From Pseudomonadota bacterium (GTDB lineage Bacteria; Bdellovibrionota_C; UBA2361; SZUA-149; DAOLCO01): a stretch of DNA of 64,000 bases. The DNA lies in the NCBI GenBank assembly GCA_027487795.1, contig JAIYCX010000012.1, forward strand, positions 1-64,000. Direction: 5' to 3'. Positions 42,721-55,047 of the stretch are shown piece after piece (positions within the stretch are counted from its first letter, which is position 1; each line of letters begins with the position of its first letter). The position numbers and the translations under genes are program-made. The notes under the pieces were generated by a model. That model made no database searches and had not been told where the DNA came from. It was given only the letters and a program-made list of their open reading frames with translations.

Positions 42721-44430
42721 ATGGAGAGAATAAGTAACATCATAGAAGGTCAAGCATCTTTTGCTACTGACTCTTTTAACATTTCTTCTTCTAACTTAAC
42801 TTCAAATTCTCTATCTGCCCCTTTAGTAAATCCAAGCAAAAACAAAACCCAAGCTAATAGCCCTGCTCTTGCTAATAACTCTGCTTCTACAAATAATCCA
42901 CCAGTTGCTAACAATCTAAGACCATCTGGTCTTTTAGATAATGATTCTATTTGGTCAAATGTTCTAGAGCAGCTTGCTGAAGTTATTGACGCAAAAGTAT
43001 TTGCTGCTTGGTTTAAAAACACTTCTTTAAGAGATATCAGATTTAACGATAAAGAAATTAACTCTAAAGAAAATGTAGCAGCTAAACCCTCCATTCACCT
43101 TAACGTAACGGTCCCAACTAAGTTTACTAGAGATCACGTTAAGAGTAATTATTCTAATGTTCTTATAGACTCAATTAAAGAAGTTTTTGGTGATTTAGAT
43201 GTTTTAATTAACTATGAAGTAGTTCCAACTAAAATTATCCACACTAAAAGCAAAGCAGAAGAACTTGTTTCCGAAAATAAAAAAGTTCCTACTATTTCAG
43301 ATAACGCACAAAAAGAAATTAGAAAAAGTTCAAATAATATTTCGACTCCAGAAATAAAAAAATATGCTGCAAACAATTCTTCAAATTCTGACAACTCAAA
43401 TTCTAATTTGAATCTAAATTATAACTTTTCTAACTTTGTTGTTGGTACATGTAATCAATTTGCTCACGCTGCCTGTTTAAAAGTTTGTGAAAATCCTGGC
43501 ACTGCTTACAATCCTCTTTTAATATACGGTGGAGTTGGTCTAGGAAAAACTCACCTCGCTAACGCTGTAGGAAACGCAGCAAAAAGAAGAAAGAAAAATA
43601 GCTTATTAGTTTCTTCTGAAACTTTTGTTACAGAACTTATTGCTTCTCTTAAAACTAATACTATGGAAAAGTTTAGAGCGAAGTTCAGATCTCTAGACGT
43701 TCTCATTATTGATGATATCCAATTCATCATAGGTAAAGAAAGAACTCAGGAAGAATTTTTCCATACCTTTAACGAGCTATACGGCAAGAACAAACAGATA
43801 ATTATAACCTCTGACAAACTACCGCAAGATTTAATAGGTTTAGAAGAGCGCCTTAGAACCAGATTTGCTTCAGGTCTGTCTGTTGATCTTCAAGCACCAG
43901 ACTTTGAGACCAGAGTTGCTATCTTAAGTAATAAGGCTGAAAGTTGCGGACTAAGTGTTTCTAGCGAAGTAGCTAGATTAATCGCTAATAGAATAGACAC
44001 TAATGTTAGAGAATTAGAAGGTGCTCTAACTAGATTACAAGCACTTTGCTCTCTTTTGGGAGAAGAGCCTTCCTTACAGTTAGCTCAAAAAGTTATTGAT
44101 ACTATTGCGCCTTCCAGAAGTAAGGAACTAACTACTGATTATATAAAACAAGTAGTTGCTAAACAGTTTGCTGTTTCTATCAATGACCTAACCGGCAAAA
44201 GAAGAACTCAAAACATTGCAATAGCAAGACAAGTTGCTATGTATCTATGCAGAAAACACACTGCTAGATCATTCCCTGAAATAGGCGCACTTTTCGGGGG
44301 AAGGGATCATTCTACCGTAATTCACGCTATTCGCTGCATAAATGAAAGAATGCCCACGGACGATATTCTAAGGGATAATGTTGAAAGAATTGCAGTGGTT
44401 ATCGAGGGCGTTACTCCTACATCTTATTAG
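42721..44430 (+). CDS. dnaA: Chromosomal replication initiator DnaA
   Basis: 569 residues from ATG 42721 (a TTG one codon upstream is also in frame). An Asn/Ser/Ala-rich extension of about 75 residues precedes domain I, which starts near IWSNVLEQLAEVIDAKVFAAW. A second Asn/Ser-rich linker covers about 190-235. The AAA+ domain has Walker A GGVGLGKTHLANA and Walker B VLIIDDIQFI. Domain IV carries the box-recognition helix GALFGGRDHSTVIHAI. It binds ATP and DnaA boxes to open oriC. Autoregulation is likely given the putative boxes downstream. Longer than the usual 450-470 residues because of the two low-complexity stretches. Confidence 0.96.
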   Translation: MERISNIIEGQASFATDSFNISSSNLTSNSLSAPLVNPSKNKTQANSPALANNSASTNNPPVANNLRPSGLLDNDSIWSNVLEQLAEVIDAKVFAAWFKNTSLRDIRFNDKEINSKENVAAKPSIHLNVTVPTKFTRDHVKSNYSNVLIDSIKEVFGDLDVLINYEVVPTKIIHTKSKAEELVSENKKVPTISDNAQKEIRKSSNNISTPEIKKYAANNSSNSDNSNSNLNLNYNFSNFVVGTCNQFAHAACLKVCENPGTAYNPLLIYGGVGLGKTHLANAVGNAAKRRKKNSLLVSSETFVTELIASLKTNTMEKFRAKFRSLDVLIIDDIQFIIGKERTQEEFFHTFNELYGKNKQIIITSDKLPQDLIGLEERLRTRFASGLSVDLQAPDFETRVAILSNKAESCGLSVSSEVARLIANRIDTNVRELEGALTRLQALCSLLGEEPSLQLAQKVIDTIAPSRSKELTTDYIKQVVAKQFAVSINDLTGKRRTQNIAIARQVAMYLCRKHTARSFPEIGALFGGRDHSTVIHAIRCINERMPTDDILRDNVERIAVVIEGVTPTSY

Positions 44431-44433
44431 TGT

Positions 44434-44555
44434 AAGCGTTCACAATTTCCCGCACTCTACGTTTTCTAAGAGTTTAAAAATGCTCATGTACCATTAGTAC
44501 ACTCCGCTTTTTAGCCACTTAGAAAGCCTTAATTGCGGAACAATTCTGAACGCTT
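44434..44555. repeat. Long imperfect hairpin between dnaA and dnaN (element E)
   Basis: Outer arms AAGCGTTCA (44434) and TGAACGCTT (44547-44555), then CCGCA/TGCGG, TTTCTAAG/CTTAGAAA (44463, 44518), TAAAAA-TGC/GC-TTTTTA and tip TGTAC-N5-GTACA. Nearly the whole 122 bp folds as one long stem. It begins three bases after the dnaA stop, so it may end dnaA transcription or form part of the origin region. Confidence 0.65.
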
Positions 44556-44961
44556 TCATATCGAGTGAACAGCTACTATTAAGCCTTTTACTTTCTAGAA
44601 TTATCAATAAAAATCTTAACTTCTTGTTAGTAACTTTTTTATTTTCCTTAGTTATTAACAGTCATGTAAAGCATTCCTACTTATCATAAAAGTTACTACT
44701 ATTTATCCTCAGTTATGACCCTAGTTACTAAAGACTTATAAACAAGATTTTTAAGGTAAAAAACCTAACTTTTCAAAGGTTTATGTACTCTTAAACAGAC
44801 TTAGGCCCTACTACTGTTACTACTACTAATTTTAATTATTTATATATTAATAAAGAAGAAGATAGTCTGTCGTTAATAACTTTATTTTATATTTACATAG
44901 ATTATTTATCTTCAATCAGTTATTAATTATTTAGTTAGTACTTTTAATTTTAGGCTTAAAT
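44556..44961. other. Candidate oriC: AT-rich region with near-consensus DnaA boxes
   Basis: Very AT-rich stretch between dnaA and dnaN, the common origin position. Near-matches to TTATNCACA: TTATTAACA (44652-44660), TTATCCTCA (44703-44711), TTATAAACA (44736-44744) with one mismatch each, and TTATCTTCA (44906-44914) with two. A 15-bp block AGTAACTTTTTTATT at 44629-44643 also occurs upstream of dnaA at 42557-42571. No perfect box was seen, so the assignment rests on position and composition. Confidence 0.5.
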
Positions 44962-46092
44962 ATGGAATTAACAGTTTCCAGAGACTCACTTATAAAAATA
45001 TCTCTTCTTGGCTCAGCTGTAGCTCAGAAGAAATCTAGTATGCCAATCTTATCCAATGTCTTAATACAGGCAAGTGAAGAAGGATGGTTAATGATCTCTG
45101 CTACGGATCTTGATACAAGTCTAAAGGCAAGTACTTCAGCTCAAGTAAAAGTTTCAGGCTCAATAGTTATTGATGCAAAAGTTTTTCATGATGTTGTAAA
45201 AGAGTTACCTGATTATCCAGTAACTTTATCAGCACAAAAGAAAAATCGTTTAGAAGTTCAGTGTGGTCAAACAAGATTTAAAATTAATGGCGTAGCGGGA
45301 GCAGAGTACCCAACTATTTCTGGAGTTGATCTTGTAGATCCTTCAACACTCAGTGTTAAAACTTTAATTGAGATGATTGATAAAACTCTATTTGCAGTTT
45401 GCACTGATGAAACAAGATATAATATTAGCGGAGTTTTAGCAGAAACATTTGAAGGCCCACTTGGTCCAAATAAAAAATGTTTAAGATTTGTTTCAACAGA
45501 TGGACATCGTTTAGCTTTAATAGACAGACCAGCAGAAGGCTTTGAATTAGATAAGCCAATCATACTTCCTAGAAAAGCATTACAAGATCTTAAAAAAGCT
45601 TTAGAAGAATCAGGTCTTGATAGGTGCCAACTATGTGTAGCTAATGGTCAGTTAACAGTGGGCTTAAGTGGAACTAATCTAGGTATTAGATTAAAAGAAA
45701 CTAATTTCCCTGATTATAGAACAGCAATACCAAATGAAACTTCTACAAAAGTTGTAGTTGAGAGAACTATTCTAACATCAGCTATAAAAAGAGTTTCTTT
45801 AGCAACAAATGAAAAATCAAAAGCAGTAAAGCTAAAGCTTAATGATGGTAATTTAGTTATCTCTTCAGCTTCTACAGAGTTCGGGGAAGCATCTGATACT
45901 ATGGATGTTGAACAGGAAGGATCAGATTTTACAAGCGGCTTTAGTGCTAAGTTTTTATTAGAAATGCTTTCAGCAATGAATGAAAGCGATAAAATAACTT
46001 TAAGACTAGATGGCGACTCTTCACCAGCTGTGTTTTCAGGTAATAGTGATGAGCTATATGAAAACGTTGTTATGCCAATGAGGTTTGAGTAG
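44962..46092 (+). CDS. dnaN: DNA polymerase III beta sliding clamp
   Basis: 376 residues, normal length. N-terminal ELTVSRDSLIKISLLGSAVA, mid segments CTDETRYNISGVL and VSTDGHRLALID (the classic clamp motif) and the C-terminal NVVMPMRFE, which closes the third domain. It forms the ring that tethers replicative polymerase and repair enzymes. Gene order dnaA-dnaN-recF-gyrB-gyrA is the classical origin block. recF starts 15 bp later. Confidence 0.96.
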   Translation: MELTVSRDSLIKISLLGSAVAQKKSSMPILSNVLIQASEEGWLMISATDLDTSLKASTSAQVKVSGSIVIDAKVFHDVVKELPDYPVTLSAQKKNRLEVQCGQTRFKINGVAGAEYPTISGVDLVDPSTLSVKTLIEMIDKTLFAVCTDETRYNISGVLAETFEGPLGPNKKCLRFVSTDGHRLALIDRPAEGFELDKPIILPRKALQDLKKALEESGLDRCQLCVANGQLTVGLSGTNLGIRLKETNFPDYRTAIPNETSTKVVVERTILTSAIKRVSLATNEKSKAVKLKLNDGNLVISSASTEFGEASDTMDVEQEGSDFTSGFSAKFLLEMLSAMNESDKITLRLDGDSSPAVFSGNSDELYENVVMPMRFE

Positions 46093-46106
46093 GGCGAATC
46101 TAATAG

Positions 46107-47246
46107 GTGCACTTAGAAAGATTATCTATATTTGGAATTAGAAATCTAAGTCCTGTTACATTAGAACTATCCCCCGGTGTATCTTATATCTTTGGTAATA
46201 ATGGCCAAGGTAAAACTTCTTTATTAGAAGCAATTTTTTTACTTTCTCATGCGAGATCTTTTAGGTCAGCAACGCTGAAGAATGTTCTATGCAGATCGGG
46301 GAAGATAGAAAGTAATCAGGCCCCAATAAATCAAGCACTAGTAAACCAAGCTACAGTAGAAGGTAATTTTAAATCAGACCTTGGAGAAATTTCTATTGGA
46401 GTAAAAATAAATGGTGGGAAAAGAGAACTTTATATAAATGAAAAAAAAAGCTCCTCTACAGAATCATTCATTGGAAATTTAAAAACAGTAATATTTACTC
46501 CTGAAGATTTAGAAATAGTTAAGGGCACGCCCTCTATTAGAAGACAGTTTATAGATAGAGTTCTTGTAATGGTTTCTTCTAAGTACACTAAGAACATTAC
46601 AGAATATGCAAAGATATTAAAGATTAGAAATAAATTATTATTTGAAGGAAGTGCAAAAGAAGCCTTTTTATTTAATGAAAGACTAGCTTATTTTAACGCT
46701 GAAATTTTAAAAGAAAGATTGGATTTTGTTTCTATTATTTCTCCTTATATTTCTAAAATCTATAAAAGCATTTCAAATAACGAAGAAGAAATTATAATAA
46801 ATTATAAATCCAATTTTTATAAAGAAGGCAGATCATTTAGCGAAGTGGAAATTTTTAGAATTTTTGAAGAAGAAAAAAGTAAGGATGCACTAAGAAGAAG
46901 AACATCATATGGAATACATAAAGATGAATTTGTAATTGATTTTGTAAGCAGCTTTGCAAGTGGATCATCAAGAGAGATTTCTTCACAAGGGCAAATTAGA
47001 ACTAAATCTCTTGCTTGCAAATTAGCCTCAGCTGAATTTATAGAAATAAAAACAGGACAAAAACCAGTATTACTTCTGGACGATGTAGAGGGAGAATTAG
47101 ATGAAATTAGAAGATTTAATCTTTATAAATATCTCTCGGGGCTCGCAAACCAAGTTTTAATAACAGGAACCAAACCGAGCCAAGAAAAAGCTATTAATTA
47201 CAGTAGCTTATATGAGGTAATAAATGGCCAGATCAAATTGCTCTAA
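46107..47246 (+). CDS. recF: DNA replication and repair protein RecF
   Basis: 379 residues from GTG 46107. Walker A FGNNGQGKTSLLEAI near residue 30, a signature-like segment ISSQGQIRTKSLA and Walker B VLLLDDVEGELDEIRR. RecF is an SMC-like ATPase that loads RecA at gaps with RecO and RecR. It holds a short Gln/Ala-rich insertion (NQAPINQALVNQATVEGNF) not usual in the family. Co-directional in the dnaN-recF-gyrB series. Confidence 0.94.
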   Translation: MHLERLSIFGIRNLSPVTLELSPGVSYIFGNNGQGKTSLLEAIFLLSHARSFRSATLKNVLCRSGKIESNQAPINQALVNQATVEGNFKSDLGEISIGVKINGGKRELYINEKKSSSTESFIGNLKTVIFTPEDLEIVKGTPSIRRQFIDRVLVMVSSKYTKNITEYAKILKIRNKLLFEGSAKEAFLFNERLAYFNAEILKERLDFVSIISPYISKIYKSISNNEEEIIINYKSNFYKEGRSFSEVEIFRIFEEEKSKDALRRRTSYGIHKDEFVIDFVSSFASGSSREISSQGQIRTKSLACKLASAEFIEIKTGQKPVLLLDDVEGELDEIRRFNLYKYLSGLANQVLITGTKPSQEKAINYSSLYEVINGQIKLL

Positions 47247-47298
47247 TTGCAATCACTTGGTATAAGAATTCATAGTTTTTTGTTTACTAATATATTGA

Positions 47299-49815
<2,517 letters not shown>

Positions 49816-49839
49816 AATTTATAAGTTTGGGAGTTATTC

Positions 49840-52404
49840 ATGAGTGCAGATAATACTCACGATCAACAGGTTATAGTTCCTGTTACAATAGAAGATGAAA
49901 TGAGAGGTTCGTACCTTGATTATGCGATGAGCGTAATTATTGGTAGAGCTCTTCCTGATATTAGAGATGGTTTAAAGCCAGTTCATAGAAGAATACTCTA
50001 TGCGATGTTTGGTGAGGGACTTTTATCTAATAGAAAATTTTCTAAATGTGCCGGTGTTGTTGGAGAAGTTCTAAAAAAGTTTCACCCTCACGGTGACACA
50101 GCAGTATATGATTCATTAGTAAGACTCGCACAGGGTTGGAACATGAGATATCCTTTGATAGATGGCCAAGGAAATTTTGGATCAGTTGATGGAGATCCAG
50201 CTGCTGCGTATCGTTATACAGAATGTAGAATGAAGAACTTAGCTGAGTTTCTACTTGCTGATATTGAAAAATCTACAGTTGATTTTGCACCAAATTTTGA
50301 CGAGTCTACGGAAGAGCCACTAGTACTACCATCAAGAATTCCTAATTTGCTAATAAACGGTGCGGAAGGGATTGCTGTTGGTATGGCTTCAAAGATACCG
50401 CCACATAATCTTAGTGAAGTTATCGCGGCAGTATTAAAGCAAATAGAAAATCCTGATGTTACAGTTCAAGAGCTTATGGAGGTCATTCCTGGCCCTGATT
50501 TTCCAACAGGTGGGATTATATATGGCTCGTCTACAATAAAAGATATTTATACTACTGGTAGAGGCTCTATAAAAATCAGAGCGAAGCTCAGAGTAGAAAC
50601 ATTATCTGGAAAAAGAGATGTTGAAGCGATAGTTGTTGATGAACTTCCTTATCAAGTTAACAAAGCTAGATTAATAGAAAAGATTGCTGAATTAGTTAAC
50701 GAAAAAAAGATCACTGGTATATCAAAGATTAGAGATGAATCTGATAGAACTGGAATGAGAATGGTTTTTGAACTGAAGAGAGATGCGGTTTCTGAAGTTG
50801 TAATAAACCAACTTTATGCAAATACTTTTCTACAAAGATCGTTCGGCGTTATTATGCTAGCAATCGTAGATGGGGTTCCTAAAGAGCTTCCACTTAAAGC
50901 AATGCTTCAAGCTTTTATCGAGCATAGAAGAACTACAATAGTAAGAAGAACTAGATATGAATTAGAAAAAGCGCGTGCAAGACTTCATATTTTAGAAGGT
51001 CTTAAAATTGCATTAGATAATATTGATCAAATAATCGATCTTATTAGAAAGTCAGATTCTACAGCTGATGCAAAAGAAGCATTAATAAGCAGATTTACTT
51101 TAAGCGAAATTCAAGCTCAAAGTATTCTAGACATGCCTTTAAGAAGATTAACAGGTCTAGAGAGAAAAAGCTTAGAAGATGAATACGCAGAAGTTAAGCA
51201 CACCATTGAAGGTCTTGAAAAAATCGTATCTAGTCCAAAAGAAGTAGATAAGGTCGTAGTTACTGAACTTCATGAAGTATTAGAAAAGTTTGGTGATGAA
51301 AGAAGAACAGTTATCGAAGTAGCTGGCGGTGATGATATCGATCTTGAAGATCTTATCGCAGAAGAAGATATGGTTGTTACTATCAGTCACAAAGGATATG
51401 CAAAGAGATGTTCTCCAAGTCTTTACAGGGCTCAGAGAAGAGGAGGAAGGGGAGTTCAAGGGACTAAGAAGCTTGCAGAGGCTGAAGAAGACTTTGTATC
51501 AGAGCTATTTGTTGCTTCAACTCACGCATATTTATTAGTTTTCACAACAGCTGGAAAGCTATACTGGGTTAAGGTTTATAATTTACCAGAAGGCGGCAGA
51601 ACTGCCAGAGGTAGAGCAATAGTTAATATGCTAAAGCTACAGGATGGTGAAGCAGTTTCTGCAATACTTCCAGTTCGAAAGTTCGAAGAGAACCAATTTG
51701 TTGTCATGGTTACTAAAAAGGGTGTTATTAAAAGAGTTGATCTAATGTCTTTCTCTAATGTTAGAAAAGCTGGATTAATTGCAACATCCTTAGATGAGGG
51801 AGATTCTTTAATTGGAGTTAGATTGACTTCAGGTGAGAGTGATTTCTTAATTTCTACTAAGTCAGGTCTTACAATTAGATTCTCTGAAGATGATGTAAGA
51901 GCAATGGGAAGAACGGCAAGAGGTGTTAGGGCTATTAACTTAGAAGCAGACGATGAAGTAGTTGGAGTAACTGTTCTTAAGAAAGAAGATGAAGAAAGCA
52001 CTTCAGATGTAACCTTACTTACTGTATGTGAACTAGGATACGGTAAGAGAACTTCAAGTAATGAATACAGAAGGCAGGGAAGAGGCGGTAAGGGAGTTAT
52101 TGATATTAAGACAAATGAAAGAAACGGTAATGTTATTGGAACAGCTCTAGTTTCTGATCAAGATGATATCATGCTTGTTACTACTTCTGGAAAAATTATT
52201 AGAATGAAAGCTTCTGGTATTTCTACAATTGGTAGAAACACTATGGGAGTTACTCTAATTGGCCTAGAAGAAGGAGAAAAAGTAGCGGCAGTAGCGAAGC
52301 TTCTAGAAGATGGAGATGACACTGGCGGTGAAGATACCGGAGAAGAAAATGGAGAAGAGATCTTAGATGAAGAAAAAGCGCCAGACGGTAAGCTTTTTCA
52401 GTAA
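49840..52404 (+). CDS. gyrA: DNA gyrase subunit A
   Basis: 854 residues. The cleavage domain has the active-site Tyr126 in AAAYRYTECRM and the quinolone-determining stretch KFHPHGDTAVYDSLVR with Thr87 at the E. coli Ser83 position and Asp91 at the Asp87 position. The C-terminal pinwheel carries the gyrase box as QRRGGRG, a Lys-to-Arg variant of QRRGGKG, and several repeats; a second similar RQGRGGKG is near 750. Acidic tail (DTGGEDTGEENGEE). 24 bp after gyrB. Confidence 0.96.
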   Translation: MSADNTHDQQVIVPVTIEDEMRGSYLDYAMSVIIGRALPDIRDGLKPVHRRILYAMFGEGLLSNRKFSKCAGVVGEVLKKFHPHGDTAVYDSLVRLAQGWNMRYPLIDGQGNFGSVDGDPAAAYRYTECRMKNLAEFLLADIEKSTVDFAPNFDESTEEPLVLPSRIPNLLINGAEGIAVGMASKIPPHNLSEVIAAVLKQIENPDVTVQELMEVIPGPDFPTGGIIYGSSTIKDIYTTGRGSIKIRAKLRVETLSGKRDVEAIVVDELPYQVNKARLIEKIAELVNEKKITGISKIRDESDRTGMRMVFELKRDAVSEVVINQLYANTFLQRSFGVIMLAIVDGVPKELPLKAMLQAFIEHRRTTIVRRTRYELEKARARLHILEGLKIALDNIDQIIDLIRKSDSTADAKEALISRFTLSEIQAQSILDMPLRRLTGLERKSLEDEYAEVKHTIEGLEKIVSSPKEVDKVVVTELHEVLEKFGDERRTVIEVAGGDDIDLEDLIAEEDMVVTISHKGYAKRCSPSLYRAQRRGGRGVQGTKKLAEAEEDFVSELFVASTHAYLLVFTTAGKLYWVKVYNLPEGGRTARGRAIVNMLKLQDGEAVSAILPVRKFEENQFVVMVTKKGVIKRVDLMSFSNVRKAGLIATSLDEGDSLIGVRLTSGESDFLISTKSGLTIRFSEDDVRAMGRTARGVRAINLEADDEVVGVTVLKKEDEESTSDVTLLTVCELGYGKRTSSNEYRRQGRGGKGVIDIKTNERNGNVIGTALVSDQDDIMLVTTSGKIIRMKASGISTIGRNTMGVTLIGLEEGEKVAAVAKLLEDGDDTGGEDTGEENGEEILDEEKAPDGKLFQ

Positions 52405-52439
52405 TCGATTAGATTTAAAAAGCTGAGACATAAAAAGCT

Positions 52440-53441
52440 ATGTGTAAAAAAATAGGAATTATCGGTTCTGGAAGTTGGGGAACCGCTGTTTCCCAGCACT
52501 TAGCTTTAAATGAAAATCAAGTAAAAATCTGGGGTAGGGACAGAGACGTTCTTGATTCTATTGATAAGAACTCTGAAAATCCAAAATACCTTAAGGGCTT
52601 AAAACTTTCTAATAATATTAAGTCTTCAGAAAGTTTACAGGACTTAGTAAAAGATTCTGATGTAATAGTTTTCTGTCTTCCTTCAAATTTTAGCAGAAAA
52701 GTAGTTGAAGAAATTTCAAGCTTAGATCTAGCGGGGAAAGTTTTAATAAGCTCAAGCAAAGGATTAGAAACAAATTCTAGTTTGCGAGGATCTGAGTTAA
52801 TCAAAGAAGTTTTAGGAGATAAAACTCCTATCTGGGTATTATCAGGGCCAAGCTTTGCACTTGAAATAGCAAAGGGTCTTCCAACTGCCATGGTTCTTGC
52901 AACCGACAATAACGCAGTGAATCAAGAAACAGAAATTACAAATTTATTTCACAGAGGCAATCTTAGAATATATTCTTCTAAAGACATCGTTGGTGTTGAA
53001 CTTGGTGGAGTACTAAAAAATGTAGTTTCCATAGCTGCTGGAATTGGAGACGGCCTAGGTCTTGGACTTAACGCAAGAGCATCACTACTAACAAGAGGAT
53101 TAAAAGAAATTTGTAATCTTATAGAAGTTGAAGGCGGAAAACTAAGTACCGTCATAGGACTTTCTGGCCTTGGTGATCTTATCTTAACATCCACTGGTGA
53201 CCTAAGTAGAAATAGAACATTTGGAGTTTCACTAGGACGCGGCGCTACTATAGAAGAAGCTATAAAAGAAGTTGGATATACTATCGAAGCTTTGACCTCA
53301 TCAAAAGCAGCAGTAATGTTAGCCGATAGGCACAACATGGAAGTGCCAATCATAAGTCAGGTTGCCGGAATATTAGAAGGCAAACAAACACCAGCAAATG
53401 CGCTAAGGGAGCTTTTGACTCGGGAGCAGAGAGCGGAGTAG
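52440..53441 (+). CDS. gpsA: NAD(P)-dependent glycerol-3-phosphate dehydrogenase
   Basis: 333 residues. Rossmann motif GIIGSGSWGTAVSQHLA, then VLSGPSFALEIAKGLPTA and the catalytic-Lys segment LGGVLKNVVSIAAGI. The GLSGLGDLILTSTG and NRTFG blocks follow. It reduces dihydroxyacetone phosphate to sn-glycerol 3-phosphate for phospholipid synthesis. Ends ELLTREQRAE; the DNA encoding this end is repeated, degenerate, 6.28 kb downstream at 59689-59724 and marks the border of an inserted block. Confidence 0.95.
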   Translation: MCKKIGIIGSGSWGTAVSQHLALNENQVKIWGRDRDVLDSIDKNSENPKYLKGLKLSNNIKSSESLQDLVKDSDVIVFCLPSNFSRKVVEEISSLDLAGKVLISSSKGLETNSSLRGSELIKEVLGDKTPIWVLSGPSFALEIAKGLPTAMVLATDNNAVNQETEITNLFHRGNLRIYSSKDIVGVELGGVLKNVVSIAAGIGDGLGLGLNARASLLTRGLKEICNLIEVEGGKLSTVIGLSGLGDLILTSTGDLSRNRTFGVSLGRGATIEEAIKEVGYTIEALTSSKAAVMLADRHNMEVPIISQVAGILEGKQTPANALRELLTREQRAE

Positions 53442-53444
53442 GAG
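53425..53444 (+). repeat. att-like direct repeat, left (gpsA 3' end)
   Basis: 20 bp ending AGCGGAGTAGGAG, spanning the gpsA stop, identical to 59709-59728. The two copies bracket about 6.3 kb of accessory sequence. Confidence 0.65.
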
Positions 53445-53516
53445 CCACTATTCGTCTTTCCTATTAAAGAGTCTGTACGAGTAACGCTAAATCGTTGTTT
53501 ACAAATCCGTCTTCCT

Positions 53517-55047
53517 CGCTTTCGCCTTGCTATTACCCAAAAGTAAACGAGTAAAAAGCCCTGTTATATACAAAAAGATTGTGCGAGAGGAGCGAAAAAA
53601 GTATTCGTGGAGAAATCAAAGTAGAAGGATTTCAAGATGAAGAAAGAGTGCGACGGAGGATGGACAGAGAGCGAATTTAAAGGATTGGATTTAGGAGATA
53701 AGCGTCGAAATGCTCGCTTAAAATTAATAGCAGAGAAGAAAGGAGCACAACCAAATGCGACAATCAATCAGGCTCATCAATCTTGGTCAGATACCAAAAG
53801 CGCATACGAGCTATTTCGAAACGAATCAGTAACTCCAGAGAAGATATTGAAGCCACACATAGAGAGCACAAAGAGTAGAGCTCTAAAGGAAGAAGTGGTG
53901 CTAGCGATACAAGATACGACAGTAATTTCTTACCAAGGTCATGCGAAGACTAAAGACTTAGCAATAGTAAATAAGACAGGGAAAGGCTTGTTAATGCATA
54001 GTACCCTAATGGTTACGGAAGATGGAGTACCATTGGGATTAGGTAGTCAGAAGCTATATACGAGAGAGAACAAGGAAGAAAAAGATAATGCGCATCAGAG
54101 TAAGCCAATTATAGAAAAAGAGAGTTTTCGTTGGATAGAAGCATTAGATGTGATTAGTAAGCGTTTTGGGAACAGCTCTAGTAAGATAATAATGCTAGGA
54201 GATAGAGAAAACGACATATACGAGTTTATACAGTTATCAGCAGAGAAGGAAGTTGGTTATGTTATTCGTGGTAGTTATGATCGCATATTAGAAGACGGCG
54301 GGAAGATAAAAGAATCTGTATTATCAGAGCCAAGTCTTGGAAGTATTTCGATTGATATTCCTGCTAGAAGTGGAGAAAAGGCGGAAGTTTTACAACTTGA
54401 AGTATATTGTAAAACAATTACCTTATCGGCAGCGAGAAGAAGAGGAGGTTCAAAATGGATAAAGCTTGTTCCTCAGACAGTAACTGCAATTCTTGCGAAA
54501 GAAGCGGTTGTTGAAGAAGGCGAAGAGCCAAAAGAATGGATGCTATTAACAAATATTCAAGTTGATAATCTTAGTGATGCGCTAAAGTATATTCAATACT
54601 ATCAAAGACGTTGGCAAATTGAAATGTTTCATAAAACTCTCAAATCTGGGTGTGCAGTTGAAAAGTGTCGTTTAGAGACTGTTGAAAGATTATATAACTA
54701 TCTTACACTAACTAGTATAGTAGCTTGGAGAATTCTTTGGTGCACTCATATTGCTCGTAGTGATCCAAAAGCACCGGCTACTGATGCTTTTACTAAGGCA
54801 GAGATTGAAGTTCTTCAAATTAGAGAATCTCATAAACAAAACAAAGTTATTAAAATTAAAAATGTTCAACAAGCTATTAAGGCTATTGCTAAACTTGGTG
54901 GATTCCTTGCTCGGAGATGGGATGGTAATCCAGGGATAACTTATGTTTGGAGGGGATTTCAGGTACTAGATAACAGTCTCGATATGTTTTTTGCTATGAA
55001 CAAGAGTGACAACTTGCAGACTTTTGGGTAATAGCAAGGCGAAAGCG
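53517..55047 (+). mobile_element. IS4-family (IS50-like group) insertion sequence
   Basis: Terminal inverted repeats 53517-53544 and 55020-55047 are perfectly complementary over 28 bp (CGCTTTCGCCTTGCTATTAC at the left start). Element length is 1,531 bp with one transposase gene, whose stop lies within the right repeat. No clear target duplication beside the repeats. The outer sequence past the right end, GGGGATCCAGGAG, resembles half of a common REP-like palindrome. Confidence 0.85.
53637..55031 (+). CDS. IS4-family transposase, Tn5-like
   Basis: 464 residues. N-terminal EFKGLDLGDKRRNARLKLIA resembles the Tn5/IS50 transposase start. The DDE triad is visible: Asp in VLAIQDTTVISY, Asp in IIMLGDREND and Glu in the YREK signature Y-x2-R-x3-E-x6-K of YYQRRWQIEMFHKTLKSG. 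Full length with no frame break, so the element may still be active. It cuts and pastes its own element through the 28-bp ends. Located inside the block inserted after gpsA. Confidence 0.93.
   Translation: MKKECDGGWTESEFKGLDLGDKRRNARLKLIAEKKGAQPNATINQAHQSWSDTKSAYELFRNESVTPEKILKPHIESTKSRALKEEVVLAIQDTTVISYQGHAKTKDLAIVNKTGKGLLMHSTLMVTEDGVPLGLGSQKLYTRENKEEKDNAHQSKPIIEKESFRWIEALDVISKRFGNSSSKIIMLGDRENDIYEFIQLSAEKEVGYVIRGSYDRILEDGGKIKESVLSEPSLGSISIDIPARSGEKAEVLQLEVYCKTITLSAARRRGGSKWIKLVPQTVTAILAKEAVVEEGEEPKEWMLLTNIQVDNLSDALKYIQYYQRRWQIEMFHKTLKSGCAVEKCRLETVERLYNYLTLTSIVAWRILWCTHIARSDPKAPATDAFTKAEIEVLQIRESHKQNKVIKIKNVQQAIKAIAKLGGFLARRWDGNPGITYVWRGFQVLDNSLDMFFAMNKSDNLQTFG

Noticed and set aside
42721-44430. 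DnaA N-terminal extension as a wrong start
   Set aside because: No better start with a ribosome site lies nearer domain I, and the low-complexity extension resembles the internal Asn/Ser-rich linker.
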